Below, piece after piece: positions 25,168-40,000 of a DNA stretch of 64,000 nt. Under the pieces are notes generated by a model, which worked only from the letters and a program-made list of their open reading frames with translations, ran no database searches and was not told where the DNA came from. The translations under genes and the position numbers were made by a program. Source of the stretch: Phoebastria nigripes (taxonomy: Eukaryota; Chordata; Aves; Procellariiformes; Diomedeidae); contig JAYKAV010002779.1 in NCBI GenBank assembly GCA_035582835.1, forward strand, positions 527,776 to 591,775. The letters run 5' to 3'. How positions within the stretch are numbered: the first letter of the stretch is position 1; each line of letters opens with the position of its first letter.

Positions 25168-27840
25168 AATGGAGTATTTAGGGACAATTTTCAACTTTAT
25201 TTTGTAGGATGGCCCAGAGAGGCTGGTATGTGTTAGCCAAAATGCCTTTAAGCTGGTGGACAAAAAAAATTGCTCTGAGTGAAACAGTTGTAACAGGAAA
25301 ATGTCATTCTCAAAAAAGATTCCTGAGCCAAAGCAAAAGCACTAGTCACCATCCAAACCAAAAAGCCCTGTACAAGGCCACTCTGNGACTGTCAGCAGAG
25401 AGACTTCACTAAGTATTGCTTCAGTGTGCATGAGAGAGAGGAAAAACTTGCAAACACCACGGGCAGTGACAGAAAAGTCATGGAAACCCGAAGCGTGGAC
25501 TGAGAGAGAACCAAGAANGGCTCTGAGAAAAAAATTTATGTGTCAAGGGTTGTCTAGAAGAGCTGTGAGCAAACCATTCTTCTTGTTTGAGGCTTTCTGT
25601 GTTAATTCAACTAGTCCTCATATACTTTATTTCTAAATGAGCAGGTTGAATCAAAACATCTGGCCCCATTATCAACATTGCTTCCTAATGGCTAAGGAGT
25701 GCCATGAACGCTGATTGATTACAGGTACCAAAGTGTAGCAGTCCATTGCAGAGTCCGATCTAACCTTGGCCACCAAATAAGCATTTGCCAGGGGCTCGGG
25801 CTGTGTGAATACCCCAGCTCTGAACAGAGGTCCAACAGCATTCTGTCCTCATACCTGAGACACAGCCAGAGGCACATACCTGAGATTAAAACTCTTCACC
25901 TATGTTTTGTCTTGAAAGCTCGTACCCATGCTCCAGGCACTTGTTTCCATTCAGTACTGACTCTTCAGTCATATTCTCCACCTGTCTCCACCCAAAGCTT
26001 AAATATAGTCTTTCTAAAATACCACTGAAGGTGTGAGTCTTTTGGTTTACAACTAAATTCTTTTGAAGCTGCATGCCTGAGAAACAGAACTGAACACATT
26101 ACTGCTATTTGCATGAAATACAAAGCAGATGAAATACAATTAAATATGAAAATCAAATATATTTGAATCTTCTTTGTGTTCTAGCCTTTTTGTCACTGAG
26201 AACTCACCAGATCTTCCTGTCTTCACATAGGGAGGATGCACATGGTTTGTCCTTTCTGCTTTTTACTAGTTCTGTTATTAAAGCATACTGTCCTTCTTCT
26301 CAGTGTCTTTGTCTCCCCCTTCCCCTCCCTGCACATCTACCCTTACTGCCAGNGATCCTTTGTCATCTATAGCAAGATCTCTGTCTTACCCTGGGCACTT
26401 CACTCTCCATCTCCTCTCTCATTTCAGACAAAAGGAAGAAATTTCATCTCCCAGGCTGAGCAAACCCATTGCCGAAGGCAATTCACGTAGATGAGTGAAC
26501 AAGTATAAATGACTACTGCTGTCCCAGCCTCCCAACCTGTGGTGGATACACAAATGAAAAGGTATTTCATGATGCAGCAGTGTGTCAAGTGACAATTTTA
26601 AAGCATCAACCAGAATTTGTAAGTTTTAAAAGCAAATGTTTATAAAACTATCACACAAGCAAATCTGAAAGCAGTCAGGAGTTTTCATAACAGCAAACTG
26701 AAGCCTCAGCTTCTACTGTCCTTCACATAATTTATGTAAGCATATGCACACAGTAACATAAGCTTTACAGTCAAAGATAACCTTTACCTCAGTCCTTCAG
26801 CAGNCATTGCACAGGTATGAAATAAGTGAAAATTGGACAATTAGACTACAGAAATCTAAGGGAATGCTGTTACTCATTTTGATTAAAACTCTTTCACCAC
26901 ATCTTCCAAACACTGCAAACTACAGCACAGCTGATAAAGCCAAAGTGTTTAATAATTCTATTTCAGATGAAGGGTCATATTAACATCAGTTGAGCAATTT
27001 GCAGTCATTTTAAGGAGAAGCCTAAAAGGAATGACAAGCAAACTGAAAACTTACTCATGCTACCTCAGCTTACACCACTTACCAATTTAGTCACGTCATA
27101 CTTTAAAATCTAAGAAGTCAATTAATACAGCTGGCACGAACAAAAAGAAAATTAAAGTTTTGTGTATACTTAACTTTCAGCTTAATGATAAATTGTATCA
27201 ATATTTTCTTCTTGATAAATCTAATAGAGTGAAAAAAAACCCTCTCCTTAGCTTAAGATAATTTTATTTTTCTCTTATCAGCTAAAGCAGTCATACTTCA
27301 GGTTTCCGCTTTCCAGTTTTCCTAACAGTAGGAGGGAATTTCCTCCAAGGCCTTATCAGCTTGAACCACAACCCCTGCACTGATTTCTGGTCCACTGACA
27401 AATTACACTCCTTCAATCCCCATCCGGGAAAGTTTTAATGAAGGCACATTTAGAAATTATACCACACATGACAATTTCTACATGTACCCAAAGTGTGAAG
27501 CCCCAACCTTATTAAACGGCAGACTAGACTTTCCANGGCAAGTGAAAAGACAGCTCCCCTTCCAACATTGGAACTACCTTTCCTTTCACTCAGGCTAACG
27601 TGGCTTGCTTCCCCTGCTTACCTTTTTATTTACTTAGACAAGAAGAAAATAAAACTGGTTTTAAAATTATTTGTTATTCTCAGACTATTATCAAAAAGGG
27701 TAGAAGAATTATTCATTGTAAAGAGCAAAACAGAATAAGCTAAACATCACTCACTGAACACTGCAATAATGTGAATGACAATAGCCATTTTACTAGCAAA
27801 TCCAAAATTCTTGGCAGGAAAGACAGGTGTCATGACTGCT

Positions 27841-28021
27841 CAGCAGGTGGCTATGACTACAGCTGCATGTACGGGTGCAGGTAGCTGCGCAGTTCCTCTC
27901 CCCATGTACTGCCCTGCCCCTGCGCCACAGAGCTTCCGCACAGGGTCTGGCTCACGGAGGGAGCGGGTGCGCTGGGGCCAGGTCGAATCTTCTCAGAGGC
28001 ATGAAAACAGCCGCTCTCCAT
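27841..28021. other. GC- and CpG-enriched patch
   Basis: Over 27841-28020 I count 113 G or C in 180 bases (about 63%) and nine CpG dinucleotides, against a strongly AT-rich, CpG-poor background. It is too short for a standard CpG island. An 82-codon ORF (+, 27775-28023) covers it but has no recognisable domain and starts in AT-rich sequence. It could be a small regulatory element, a non-coding first exon or a fragment of a GC-rich repeat; the sequence does not decide. Confidence 0.5.
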
Positions 28022-31000
28022 GAAAGGTAGTTCCTGGTCAGGCTGTTCGGTTTCTCATCTTCTTGTAGTTACTTACCATTGGTTTTCCTTTGTATGGTGT
28101 TTTGCCATCATAAGTGGGTATGGTATGTAAGTAAGACTCAAATATCTGTCAAGTATATTTTAATTGACTGTCACTATATAATATGTGCTATTCATGTGTG
28201 CGTTTGGGTTTTTTTAAGGGAAAAAATTAAGAAATTAATGAGGGTGGTGGTGAAGCTAGTAGTGAGGAGGAGGAGAAGGAGTCATAGAGCTGAGGCAGAG
28301 CCCTGGAGAAACAAGCTGACTCAGTCACCCTCGGAAAGCACAGGATGGCAAGTAGGTTTGGTACAGTATCTGCTGTAAGGAGATGCTAGCTACCCTTATC
28401 CTCCTTGCCCTTACAGCAGCAGCAACTTCTGCCATACTCCACTTCTTCCTGAGGAAGAAACACCNGTGGCCACTCCCATAATGTTATTTTTCCAGGGCTC
28501 AGGAACAGGTAAAGTAGATAGGAGGTATGTAGTCATTTTGTAATTTCCTACNGTTCCCCATCTTTTAGGACAGCTGCCTATTTTCCCTATGCCCAGACCC
28601 AAGGTTATGTGTTACTCTCTGTTTTTGTGTAGACATGTCCCTGGACTCAAAGTAAAGTCCTTTTAGGACAGGCATCAGAAATCTCACACACTTAATGCAG
28701 TACCTGCTCATTCCACCCCTCACCTATGGTCCCTGGCCACCAAGAATTGGCAGCTCTGTGGTGCCAGTCTTTTTCTTTCATTGCCATGCATTCAGCTTCT
28801 GTGATATGCTACTGGATAGGTCTGGCTTGCGGGTTTATGAAGCTAGTGTGCTACACAACACCCTCATTTACAAAAGCAGCAGAGACCACACCAAAAGNCA
28901 CATCCACCAGCAGCAGTGACCTTGCATCCCATACTCTTCTCCATCACATGACTAACATGCACCTGGCACATAACCCCACAGTGCACCAAAGGCCATGCAC
29001 TGGATTCTAATAAAATCAAGGTCTGTGAAAAGATCTGTCCTGTCCATTTTGAGGAAGACATTTTCTCTATCCTGACATTCTCCTTATTCTTCTCCTGGAA
29101 ACAAAGGGTGTTACAGTGTTATGTTTGTGGAGTCCTGAGCACACATTGATCCACAAGTCTCCTTCTTGCCACACAGACAATGCTCATGTTGATGCCTATC
29201 TTAGCCTTGGTCCTCTCAGCTAGTCTAGAGTAAAGAATAATTGTTCCATTATTTGATCCTCAAAACTATTTTGAAACATGGTTCCTTGTGATAGCTGGTT
29301 GCAACGATTGCAAGTTTAATAATGTCCATTTTCAGGACTTAAATGCCTACCAAGTATAACTCAAGAGACTGTCAGTATATGACTATTANGTAACATGTTT
29401 TGCCAAGATTTGAAAAAGAAAAACAAAAGACTTCACATATGTATCTACTCACATAAGGCATATTTTCATTATTCGTCCAGCTGTGTTTAAAATCACAAAA
29501 AAGGCCTGCAGGCTTCTCATTTCACAGTGTTTTAGATACCAGTTCCAACTGCACCTTCACTTCCCTACACCAGGTATTTTTCCATTGTTTTAAGACTTCC
29601 AAACATCTCTTTCTCATCATTTACAGAGCAATTATGCCTAAGTGCCATCACCATCTCATTGATGTAAAGGAAAGATGGGTAAGAAAGTATTTAAAACCAA
29701 AGGAAGAATGGCATCCCCTCCCTTTCTAGTAAGCTTGTGGAATTAATATTGTGGGATTTTGACTTCAATTTTTGAAAATATATTATATTGTGCTTGACCA
29801 GGCTGTACTGAAAGTTGAATTTTTTCTAGAGAGTAGGCTGACACGTTCTCCCACAAATGAAAATAACAGTGTCTGGGTCATGCTGAGGTGAATACTCGGT
29901 GGATATGTAGATACCTTCTGCAACTTGAGTTCTGCTCAAATCCTTACTGAAACACTAAAAAAAGCTCAAATACATTTGCTAGTTTCATTGCATGTCATGC
30001 TTCATCCATGTTTACCTCACTGCAGGAAAGGTCTTAAAATGGCAGGGGATTTGTTACTGATTTAAAGAAACATAACAAGAATAAACAGACTTAGAAGCAG
30101 TAAAACACACGAACAAATTGATGCTGTCACAAATTCCAGTTATTGGATACACAGNAACTACAATAAATACTTGCTTCCGCACACAGCATAGCAGCTAAAT
30201 TGCCTACCAAAATGTTAATATATTTCCCAATAGTAAAAATAAATATTAAAATGATACTTTAGAAAATTGCCTATCTCCTCAAATATTCAAAGGAAAAAAA
30301 CTTACATCAGCTTTTACTGTAGAGCCTTGGTCACTTGTTACCATCTTGCCAGGCAGGGGTAATATGAAATGCTGCATTATCAAGATAATATAATTTCATA
30401 CTGCCAGGTGAAAGCTGTTCAAGAGTCTGTGACCTTTCACTCCAGAAACCAGGATATCCTGTTGATCAGTGCAAGATGATGTAGTCAGTTTTCCTATGTG
30501 AAATAAGCTTAACCTTTGAAGAAAGACATAAGAAATAGCTTACTAAAAAAAAGTCATAAATGCCTTAATAGAGACTGGAAAACTTCGTTATGAACCATAG
30601 CAGGAGTAACAAAATTCTCTTCCTAAATAAGAAAATTTTATAATGACATTGTGNCTGTGAATACTTCAAGTCCTAACAGAAATGGGGACTGCATATTTTA
30701 CTGGTGGTTCTTCCCTGGTATGTANCACAATGAGGCTGCACCACTCTGGACCTTTTTCTTGTATATGACAGAAAACAAATTCATACTCCTCATTTGGACA
30801 TTTATCTTAACTAAGAATAAGAAGAACGGCTAAGCTGAAGCTCACCTCAGTCTTTTACTTCAGTTTAATCATGACAGAAGCTCTATGCATCTCAGGCAGT
30901 GAAATGCAGAGAGGAATTAAACTACAATTTAAACTTATGATTATGGCTCAGACCTGAGCTTGGCAGAATAGAAAACCCTGAAGCTGATCTTTTGAAAGGT

Positions 31001-34000
31001 CTAGTGTTTCGGATTGAAATGTGTATCTCCAAGTAAACCCGAAAAGGAAGTGGGTCTAATCTAGAGTTTCAAGTTTTAGGTAGCTTGAGTGCCTAAGAAA
31101 AGCACGTGTAGGCATCTACAAAATTGTATTTATGGAAAACTGACTAAATTAATTGAACACACTAAGAAAAAGAGAGAAGATAGAGAGAAGATGCTGAATA
31201 ATCTAGGGGAAGAAGATAAAATAGAAGAAATGAATCATATACCATCTTAAAAGATTATAAATAAAAAAANNNNCAGTGTTCTGAATTTAAGGAAAGAACT
31301 CTATAACTGTAACAGGAAGCTCAGAATGTTTGTAACAGTAAAAGCAAGCAAGTCCTATAAATAGTCACCAGAGGCCATATTTCACCCACCTTTATTCATG
31401 CTGGATAGCATCTAAATTTACTGTGGATAAGAAGAGCAGAACAAGTTAAGAATCTGACTGAGCCATTATTATGAAAATCAGAGTCAGGTAAAAAAAAATT
31501 AAAACTCTGCAAATTTTCTTTATCGTACATGCCAACTTTTCAAATCTGATTTTCCAACTGTTAAGGAATTGAAAAAAAACAATTTGGGGGGGGTTTGATA
31601 TTCAATATTTCACATTCACTGAAAAATAGCAACTTGACTTTAAAATTCAAAAGTCATTGGCTAGCTCTGTTTGAAATACTACAAATAAAGAAATGCACAG
31701 GAAGAGTGGACAGTCATCTTGGACAATGCAGAATATGGTGGGAGCCAGAATTAGTAGGAGCCTGAAGTGATCTGCCTCATTCTTTTCCTTATTTCTGAAG
31801 TCCCCAAGGTAGAAAGACTGAAAAAAAANCCCACAATTTTTATTAGGATGTAAACTGGAAGAATTAACTTTCTTCAGAACAGAAAATTAAAAATTCCTAG
31901 GTAAAAAGGAATAGAAATAAAAAGGAACCATAAACCAATCTTCTTCTCTCACCTGTGTCCTTTTGAANCATATCCTTTCACCCAGGCTTACTTACAGTCA
32001 ACTCAATGGCTTACTAGTTTGCAGAAAACTCTGTTACCCTGCTGTGGTTCCCAAGTTTTGTTCTCCATCCTTTTGGAAACATGATGCTGCAGNCGCTCTC
32101 CTGTCTGAGGCTCCAGTGTCTCCTTACTTGCCTGTCCCACCTTGCAGGTTAGGAGCAGTCCCTCCTTCCAATAGACTCGGCAGCTTCTAAGAGCAGGAGC
32201 CATCCCTCCTCTCTCCCCGGAGATGCTACCACTGTCTCCACTTCCTCTCCTCTTAATGAGACATAATATTAAAATGGCAGACCAACAAACAAAATGAACT
32301 GTCCATCACATAGAAAATCAGATTGTATGACTTGCATGGCCTTTTCTCGGTCTGTGTGTCAGATGTTGCACAAAGCATATATCTCCAAAGATAGCATGCT
32401 ACACATCATTGCAGAGTACTAATGGCATGGGATGGTGCTTTTCACTACCGAGTCAGTGACACATTCCTCCTTCAGCATGCTTGCTGAGATACATACAGNT
32501 ATAGCAGATTCAGAGGGTACATCTGCTTCACTCTCATAGTTTTGCATCCCCNAATTCTCCAGGGTTGATGCAGTTTTCCAGGAATGATGTATTTGGGATT
32601 TGCTGAGAAAATTCTCTGTGAAATCAGTGACAGTCTATTCATTCGGTATATTGAATCAGTTTGCAATTACACTATTATGAACTGACACTGTACATTTGCA
32701 TAATGATTTTCAACTGAAAACCAAATGTCTCCCTAAAAAGAATATATTGCTCTGTCTACCTCATGGACAGAGAAGCTGATTACAGTGTAAGGGTCCAACA
32801 AACCACAAGAAGATTTCAGCATAAGGTAAAGTGACAACATTTACTGAATTCAGAAAGAATTTTGCCATTATCTTCAGAACAGCCAAGATATTACTCCAAA
32901 CCTTGGCATCCCCAGGCTTACTTTCCAGAAACTAAAACATGCTGCCTTTCACCAACAGCTGATCAGTTGTATTATATATGCCCCAGTTATCCATGCTGTA
33001 AAGTATAACTNGGATTTTATTTTAGAAATGCCTTTCAGGGAATTTTAATTTCTAATATTGTTGCCAAGTAATTATCTTAAAAAAAAATTGTAATTTTATT
33101 GCTAAGAAAAGAATTATATTTATTAAAAGATCATCTTTTCAAAAGCTGGCTCTCACCATGTTTCAGGTCCGGCAAGTTAATGACGTAGTCTCAGATAATT
33201 TTAAATCAGGCTTATTTATTTGTTAATCTCGAATGACTTCTGAAGAAGGATTAGCTACACTGAAGCTTGAATTAATAGCTAGCTGCATTTGATATGTGGC
33301 AGAAAAGCTAGACAGACTTTTTGTCAAAGCTAGACATATAAATTCTCAGATCAGTAATATATAACTCTAAACTATCTCAATTCATTTTCTTGNAGACAAA
33401 ACATAAGCATATTTAATTCATAGAGCAATCAAATATAAACATAAAATATGATAGGCTTTTAATGCTTTTAGCATCTATTCTTTATATGAAGTAGAAGCAA
33501 ACACATATTTAATTTTGTAAATACTTAGTAAATACCATAATATTTTTTTATTATAGAGGATTTTGAAACCTTTACAAAGTTACNTTTACTTTTGGAAGAA
33601 TGAGACAAAGGAGGATTTTGGTCAGTGGCTGAGAATACCATGACAACCAAGCCCAATGCCTGTGTAGCTGAATTCAAAATGTCTTTATCCCCGAAATACA
33701 GAGCTTATTAAGCAGTTGCACATGCACTTCTGCACAGTGCACAGAGGCCAGGGATAGATGTTGGACTTGCACTTTTCAGCCTAGTGGACACTGCAGCCTC
33801 CGCAACACTCAGAACCTCCTTGTGGGTGTAATGGAAACATTTGGATTGCTGAGATGTTCTTGCTGGCTCAATCACTGCACAATATTTGTATAGCTGGAAG
33901 AAGAGTGATTATTTCTTCTGGCGAACAAAGGCAGTATATATTTATTTGGTTTCTTCCTTCTTTAGAAGAGAACTGCAATGTTTTTTGGCTATGAAATTAA

Positions 34001-37000
34001 TGATGTCTCTTTTTCTTCTTCCTTCACTGTCACTCTTGCACATCTTCCGAATAAGTTATAGTTCNTAACTAATTTAGTCTTCTCACGATTTAGTGAGTTC
34101 TTATAAAATCTAACGCTGAAAAATTTANCTCCTTAATCTCTATGCTTCACTTATGAACAACCATGGTATATTTTGATTTTACTTTCCGCAAAGCAGCTGC
34201 TGAAGGATATAGCACGTGAATCATTGCATTACTAGTAATCACATTGTCCCTATTAGATAGCTGCACACATTCCTGTGTGCTAATCCATTTGTCTCTATTG
34301 CGAGAGCAGATGTAATGTCATTTACTAGTTCTGAGTGATAGTTGGAATAAAAGAAATACAATAGAGACAGGGGACTGGGTATTGTTTGAGGAGCAATTGA
34401 CTTGGTATCACTTCACAACTTAGTTTTCATATGCTGTTGTCTCTTGTGGTAGAGGGGCCTGATCATCTGAGCTCAAACTGAAGTCTTCATCTGACTGAAA
34501 GCTACAACTGACATGGCAGCAACCTGAAGAAAAGAGGAACTCTGGCAATGTAGAAGGGATCTTCTAACAACCTTGATGCCTACCAAATCCTTCTCTGAGT
34601 TGCATGACATAGCCCTAACCTTAAAACTGTACTTGAATTTCTTACCTGGCATCTGCAGGTTGGCAGCCCAAGCTGTCATATCGTTTAATGCATCAGAAAT
34701 AAATCGCGTCAATGTCTTCTGTAGCTGGTCTCTGACACATCTGTTGTCCCATTTTTAACCTTTTTTTTTAACTTATTCATCCTAGATAGCTTTGACTATC
34801 TTTTGATTTTTCTTAGCGTCTCTTGTTGTCTTAAGGAAGAAACACTCATGTTGCTACACCTTTATATTATTAATTAAATAAACACTTGTGTTTCATCATC
34901 ATATATAACACTGTATGCCAGCTACAGATTGGGAAATATAAAATATAAAGCACTTTCTGGTCCCCTGTGTGTTCCAGTTGCAAAAGCAAGTATCTGTTTT
35001 CATTGAAAGAAATATTGCATTATCATTCTGTGGCCCCAATCCAGCAAAACTCTTTAAAACAGTATTAAATACAAAATAGGCCCATTGAAGAAATTGGGAT
35101 TAATGATGTGTTTAAAGTTACATGCATACATATGTACATTTCTGGGGGGAAAAAAGGTAGGATGCTTAAAGGACTGTTTCTGAAGCATGATAATTTCTAC
35201 TGTTTCTGAGGCAAGATCAGTCTTATTTCTTAAGTGGTTTTGAATTGTCTTCTTTTTCTGCTGGAATATAATATCAGTAAATACAAAAGAAAATGTGCAG
35301 TAAGAAAGAAAGAAGCCAGCATCTGCTGCAGTGCAACAAGTTTACTCTGAAAACAATCAAGTGATTTTTTATTTTGCAAGGGATATAAATTGCTAATGTC
35401 ATTCATAACTTCATGCTGGTAGCTTTGCAAAACAGAAAGGCTTAATACAAAAGACCCCCGAGGCTTTCAAGATGCCAGCTCTAGAATTATGGTAATCTTG
35501 TCTATATTTTGATATTGGTTCACTAGGAAAATCCCTTATGGATGATGGCTTTGGCAGAACAATGACACAATAATTTGGAGTAAGCTACATATTTGGTATG
35601 AGTTAAAATAATGTCTGCATAACAGGTAATAAGATTAAGCAAGAACAGAGAGGCTTCCTTAAAATAAAAAATCAAAATGTCACCCTGAAGTGTCAGTGAA
35701 AATTCAGGGAGTGCAGATTTACAGTGGATTCCATGTCAAAAGCAGCTTTTAAATTCAAATAGCTTGAGGATTAATAAGGTCTGGGACAACAAGTTGTGAC
35801 TATATCCATGTAGTTTATATACTGCCAGAGTTTTAAGCTGACAGTAATGTCTTTGGGCTAGGGTGGGGATCTTTCAGCAGATACAACTAAATCATACTTG
35901 TTAAATGAGTTTATAAATCACACAACCAGCACAACTGAGCTGAAGGTTTCATTTATGCTTCAGCTTTTTTTGACATTCTGAAGGTGGGGAGAAAGAAAAA
36001 CTGGTTATCTAACAATGTAGAGTTCTGGCATTTATAACAAAAGCTCTTACATCTGCATCTTTTTACATTGAAGCAGCGGAAGATTAAAAAGTACATAAAT
36101 AATTAAAAATGTACAGTGTGGTTAAAACAGCTGATCGAGTGACAGTCATATGTATAGACAACTGATATAGCTCCCACCGTTGTTCACTTCCTCACAAATG
36201 GAATCAAAGGAGACAAAATATCATTCTATGTGATGGAATAATGGTTTTGCTGTGACAGTACTTAAATCAATCAGCTGAATTTAAAAGAAAACTAATTCAT
36301 GTACGCTCCCTCCTTTTCTTGTTGATTAAATTTATTTCAAAACTAATAATGACTTATCAGAATCATCCTAAATTTAATACCATGCACATTATCTCTTTTT
36401 CTCCTAAAAAGATGACAGGATTTTTTCCTAAGAAAATCAATTGTTTAACCTTATGCAATGTCAGCTAATGTGTACAAACAAAAAATATATGTCGAGTTTT
36501 ATTTCTTTCTGTAATTGTGATTCTTATTCTTTATTTTTTTGTGACTGTTTAGGTAAAATTCCTCCAGACATTAAAAAATTTGCCAGTGAATAACAATGTA
36601 CATTTAAAATCTGAACATGCTTGGTGAATCTATAAAGTATAAAATTTTGACAATAAATATCCAAGTTGCATTAATTTAACATTTTGAATGAAGAATAAAG
36701 AGACTTCTTTACACACCATGCCAGTACTGAGCTTTCTAGCCATAAGTACCTGAAATGAAAACACAAGTTCCAAATACATGTGCTTTAGGTTTGGGGTTTT
36801 TTGCTCATGAACACCATTCTTGTAGACAGATAATATTTTTGTACATAAAAATTGATGCATGCATGTTAAAAAGAACCCCTTACATAACCAATAATTTCTA
36901 TTAAAAATCTTTGTATGTCAGAAAGCAGAATATTCAAAAAACTTCATACAAAATTTCACTGATCCTTTACATAAACAGGAAACAGCATGGAATTTTTGTT

Positions 37001-40000
37001 TCTTCACATCCCAAAATAAATTTTAGGAATGGGACTTTCATAGGTAAATAAGGTGATCATATGTTATTTCATTGCAGAGAATGACTAACTTCTTTGGGTC
37101 CTTTCAAAAAGTCTCAACCTGCACTTATAAAATATGTTCCCCGAAGTATATGTTACTTGGTTATTTTACTGCTATTAATGGCAATTACCCTATTTAAAAA
37201 ATGGAGTGCAGAAAATACAGTAATGTATATGGAATACATAATTTATCATGAGGGATGCTGGCTGTTTCAAAAACTCTGTGGCAGCTGTACTCTGTGGTCT
37301 GTTGAAAATTCACTCCAGGTCTGGGAGGTGGTGCAACATCCAGAGGTACCTGGTGTGTCTACACACCTGAGTTGCCTCCCAATGGAAAACAAGGTATAGG
37401 GAGAGAGAAAGGACATCCCAAGCACCCAAGTCTCATCGCAATATGCAGTCAGAACTTGGCCAGGGCACACATACCCCAAACCAGGATGGAGAAATGTTCT
37501 CAGGCTCCCCCTTTTAACTATACCCTTGAAATGTCAAGAAATGTAATAAATATTAGCTGCCTTGGAACTTTATGCTAGGAAGTTAGCCAGATGTGTTTTG
37601 CTGCAGTAGACTGGAATTCTGGCCTTAGGAAACAAGAAAAGATAATGATCTTTTAAAGTGGTAGTGCTTACTGATTCACTTTTTTGTCTTTACCATTGAT
37701 CAGCCCATGTAGAAGTCTCAATTTTCATATCAGAGTTTAATCAACAGATGTTATATTCTCATTTTGAAAAACACAACTACCAGCAGGAAATACTATTTTT
37801 TCCCTTGCTTGCATATTCCACCACTTATTTCAGCAGCGTCACTAGTATTTTGAGGATTTTTTCAGATGGGAGGATAAGGGCAGATGTACAAAGAGGAAGC
37901 TATTGTTTATCTCCCTCCTATCCGCAGAATGACAAGAAGAGGAAAAGTTTTCACTTCAAAACCAATGTTATTTGAAGTTTCCTAAGCTAAATGGACATTT
38001 TCAGATTTTCAAGGGATCAGAGAAGATGAAGCAGAAGGTACCAGGCATCTTGTGGACTGCACGACACAGGCGTCTGTAGAGCTCAAAGAATTAGAGCTCA
38101 GTAACAAAAAGTTGATTGCCTAGTCAGGAAGCATGTATGTCAACCTGACATCCAGAGGTGACAGAAAACTGGGAATCTCTAGGAAACTACTGCCATTCCC
38201 CTGCCCTAACAGTCTCTAATTCTAGGCTTTGCCTGTTGTTTCAACCCCTCAGGTACTTTCAGTTTTATATCTGTATTCTGCCTGAGAAATCTGAAAACTG
38301 ACACTTGGAAATATAGATACCTGATACATTTCTTTAAATGGGATCATGGTAGAAGTGACTAACAAACAGACACCTTTTCAGACAGCTGGCTTACTTGTGA
38401 AAGAACTCAATTTAAAAAAAGAAAAATCAAGAAGCAACAAGAACATTCAGGAAAAACAAAGCAGAAGGGGCTGGCAATGTTCCCTCTACAGTATTAAAAA
38501 CAGGTGGGGATACACTAAGACAAAGATGTTACCAAATTATCCTGTTGGTTAAGAGGTTTGAAAAAAATCCAAAGAAATAGAAGGAGGTAATATTATGGCC
38601 AATTTTTAAAGAGAGTGACAATATGGAACATAAGCATAATTGTGGCATCTCTTTCCTCATTATGGCCTATAAAACTCCAACTGTTATATCAGCTTACTCC
38701 TCAGATAGAACAGACAGGAAGAGAATAAAATACACACTGGATCAAGTACTTTCTGTTGGGCATTCAGCCAAATACAGTGCTAACACTGTATCATAAATAC
38801 AAAAAATATCCCAATGATTTAAATGTGTAAGATATGCGGTTAGGTGATGGAAGACAGACAGCATAAAAAATCTCTCGGAAGGCTATTTTTATGAGGTTCA
38901 GCTTTGTGGCCAACCAGGAAAGATGGAAAGATTACACTGAGCAAGATCTAAGAGCTCTTAATATGAATGACCAGCAACAAGGCCTTGGCAAAAAGAGGTG
39001 GTGATAAACTGTGAGAGCAGCCGCAGATGTCTGTGGTTGATGGAGCCATGGGACATGCGGAATAGAAATAGAGGGTAATACGTAATGTGCATTTAGTCAT
39101 CATACCATGCTTGCATAAGGCATGGCACACACTCAAGGCACATTTCAGGCTATTATGGGTACCCAGTGCAAGCTTAGTAATTGGACTTGTTTTAAAATAT
39201 AAAAATCACAATAAACCTGAGTTCCTGTGTTCCCTGTCTTGCAATCAATTCTCTGCTGTTTTATATGATGAAAGCACCACCTAAGAGTTTCCATCAGTTG
39301 GGGAACTTGTCACATGTCTTTCCTATGCAAGTATCTTATAAAAGATAAACTAGCACAGCAACCTTGCCCCATCTGTCTTTTTCTATTCAATTGTTTTCAA
39401 AGAACTTAACTGTGCTTAATCTTTGAGACATCCACCGAAAAGTTGAATCTCATGACAAACCAAGCTAGATAGTTCAAGCTAACTGAACAATGAAGTACTC
39501 TGAATATTGCAATTATTTTAAAGAATGTTTGACANGCATGGAAATGTTGCTTTGAGTACAGAAAGCTTGTGTGCTGAGCTGTCAGTTCCTTGTTGTGACA
39601 TGCCATGTACAAATGTTTAGCTTGATGATTCTATCACATTGGGGTAAAAGGCTTTAAAATACTTAAAAATATAAAATAGATAAGATGTACAATTTTGGAA
39701 GTATACTTTCAGCATAAAAATACCATCAAATGGAAATTATTATTCTGTTTCTTAATCTGACTCTCTCTTATATTTTTCTTAAATATTGCAAGTTAAATTC
39801 TAATCAGCTTTAGGGATCAGCTGTAGTGTTATGTAAGTCAGTAGGACTATAAAAAATTTTGCATAATTAGGGCCAGTTACGTTCCAAAACCAGATCATGA
39901 GACCTATTTCTTCCCCCTTAACATAAAATGGATTGCAATCCAGATTAATTTAGTAGGTATAAAAACAGTTAATATCACACTCATTGTGTGTAAACACCTT

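Larger units (their letters stand above)
21771..27840. other. AT-rich unique non-coding DNA
   Basis: No gene supported. The longest ORF is 120 codons (minus strand, 23397-23759) and has no recognisable domain. Homopolymers occur at 22385-22398 (A14), 24586-24599 (T14) and 25148-25167 (T20). Single N characters become frequent from about 24.2 kb. Confidence 0.65.

Noticed and set aside
27775..28023. 82-codon ORF across the CpG-rich patch as a gene or first exon
   Set aside because: The start lies in AT-rich sequence, the composition changes inside the ORF and no domain is recognisable. Kept only as a composition feature.
28317..28327. AP-1-like site TGACTCAGTCA
   Set aside because: A 7-base AP-1 core is expected by chance several times in 64 kb; no cluster of other sites or promoter context.
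32003..32203. 66-codon ORF in the less AT-rich region near 32.1 kb
   Set aside because: Short, contains an ambiguous base, no recognised domain; the local GC rise is modest.
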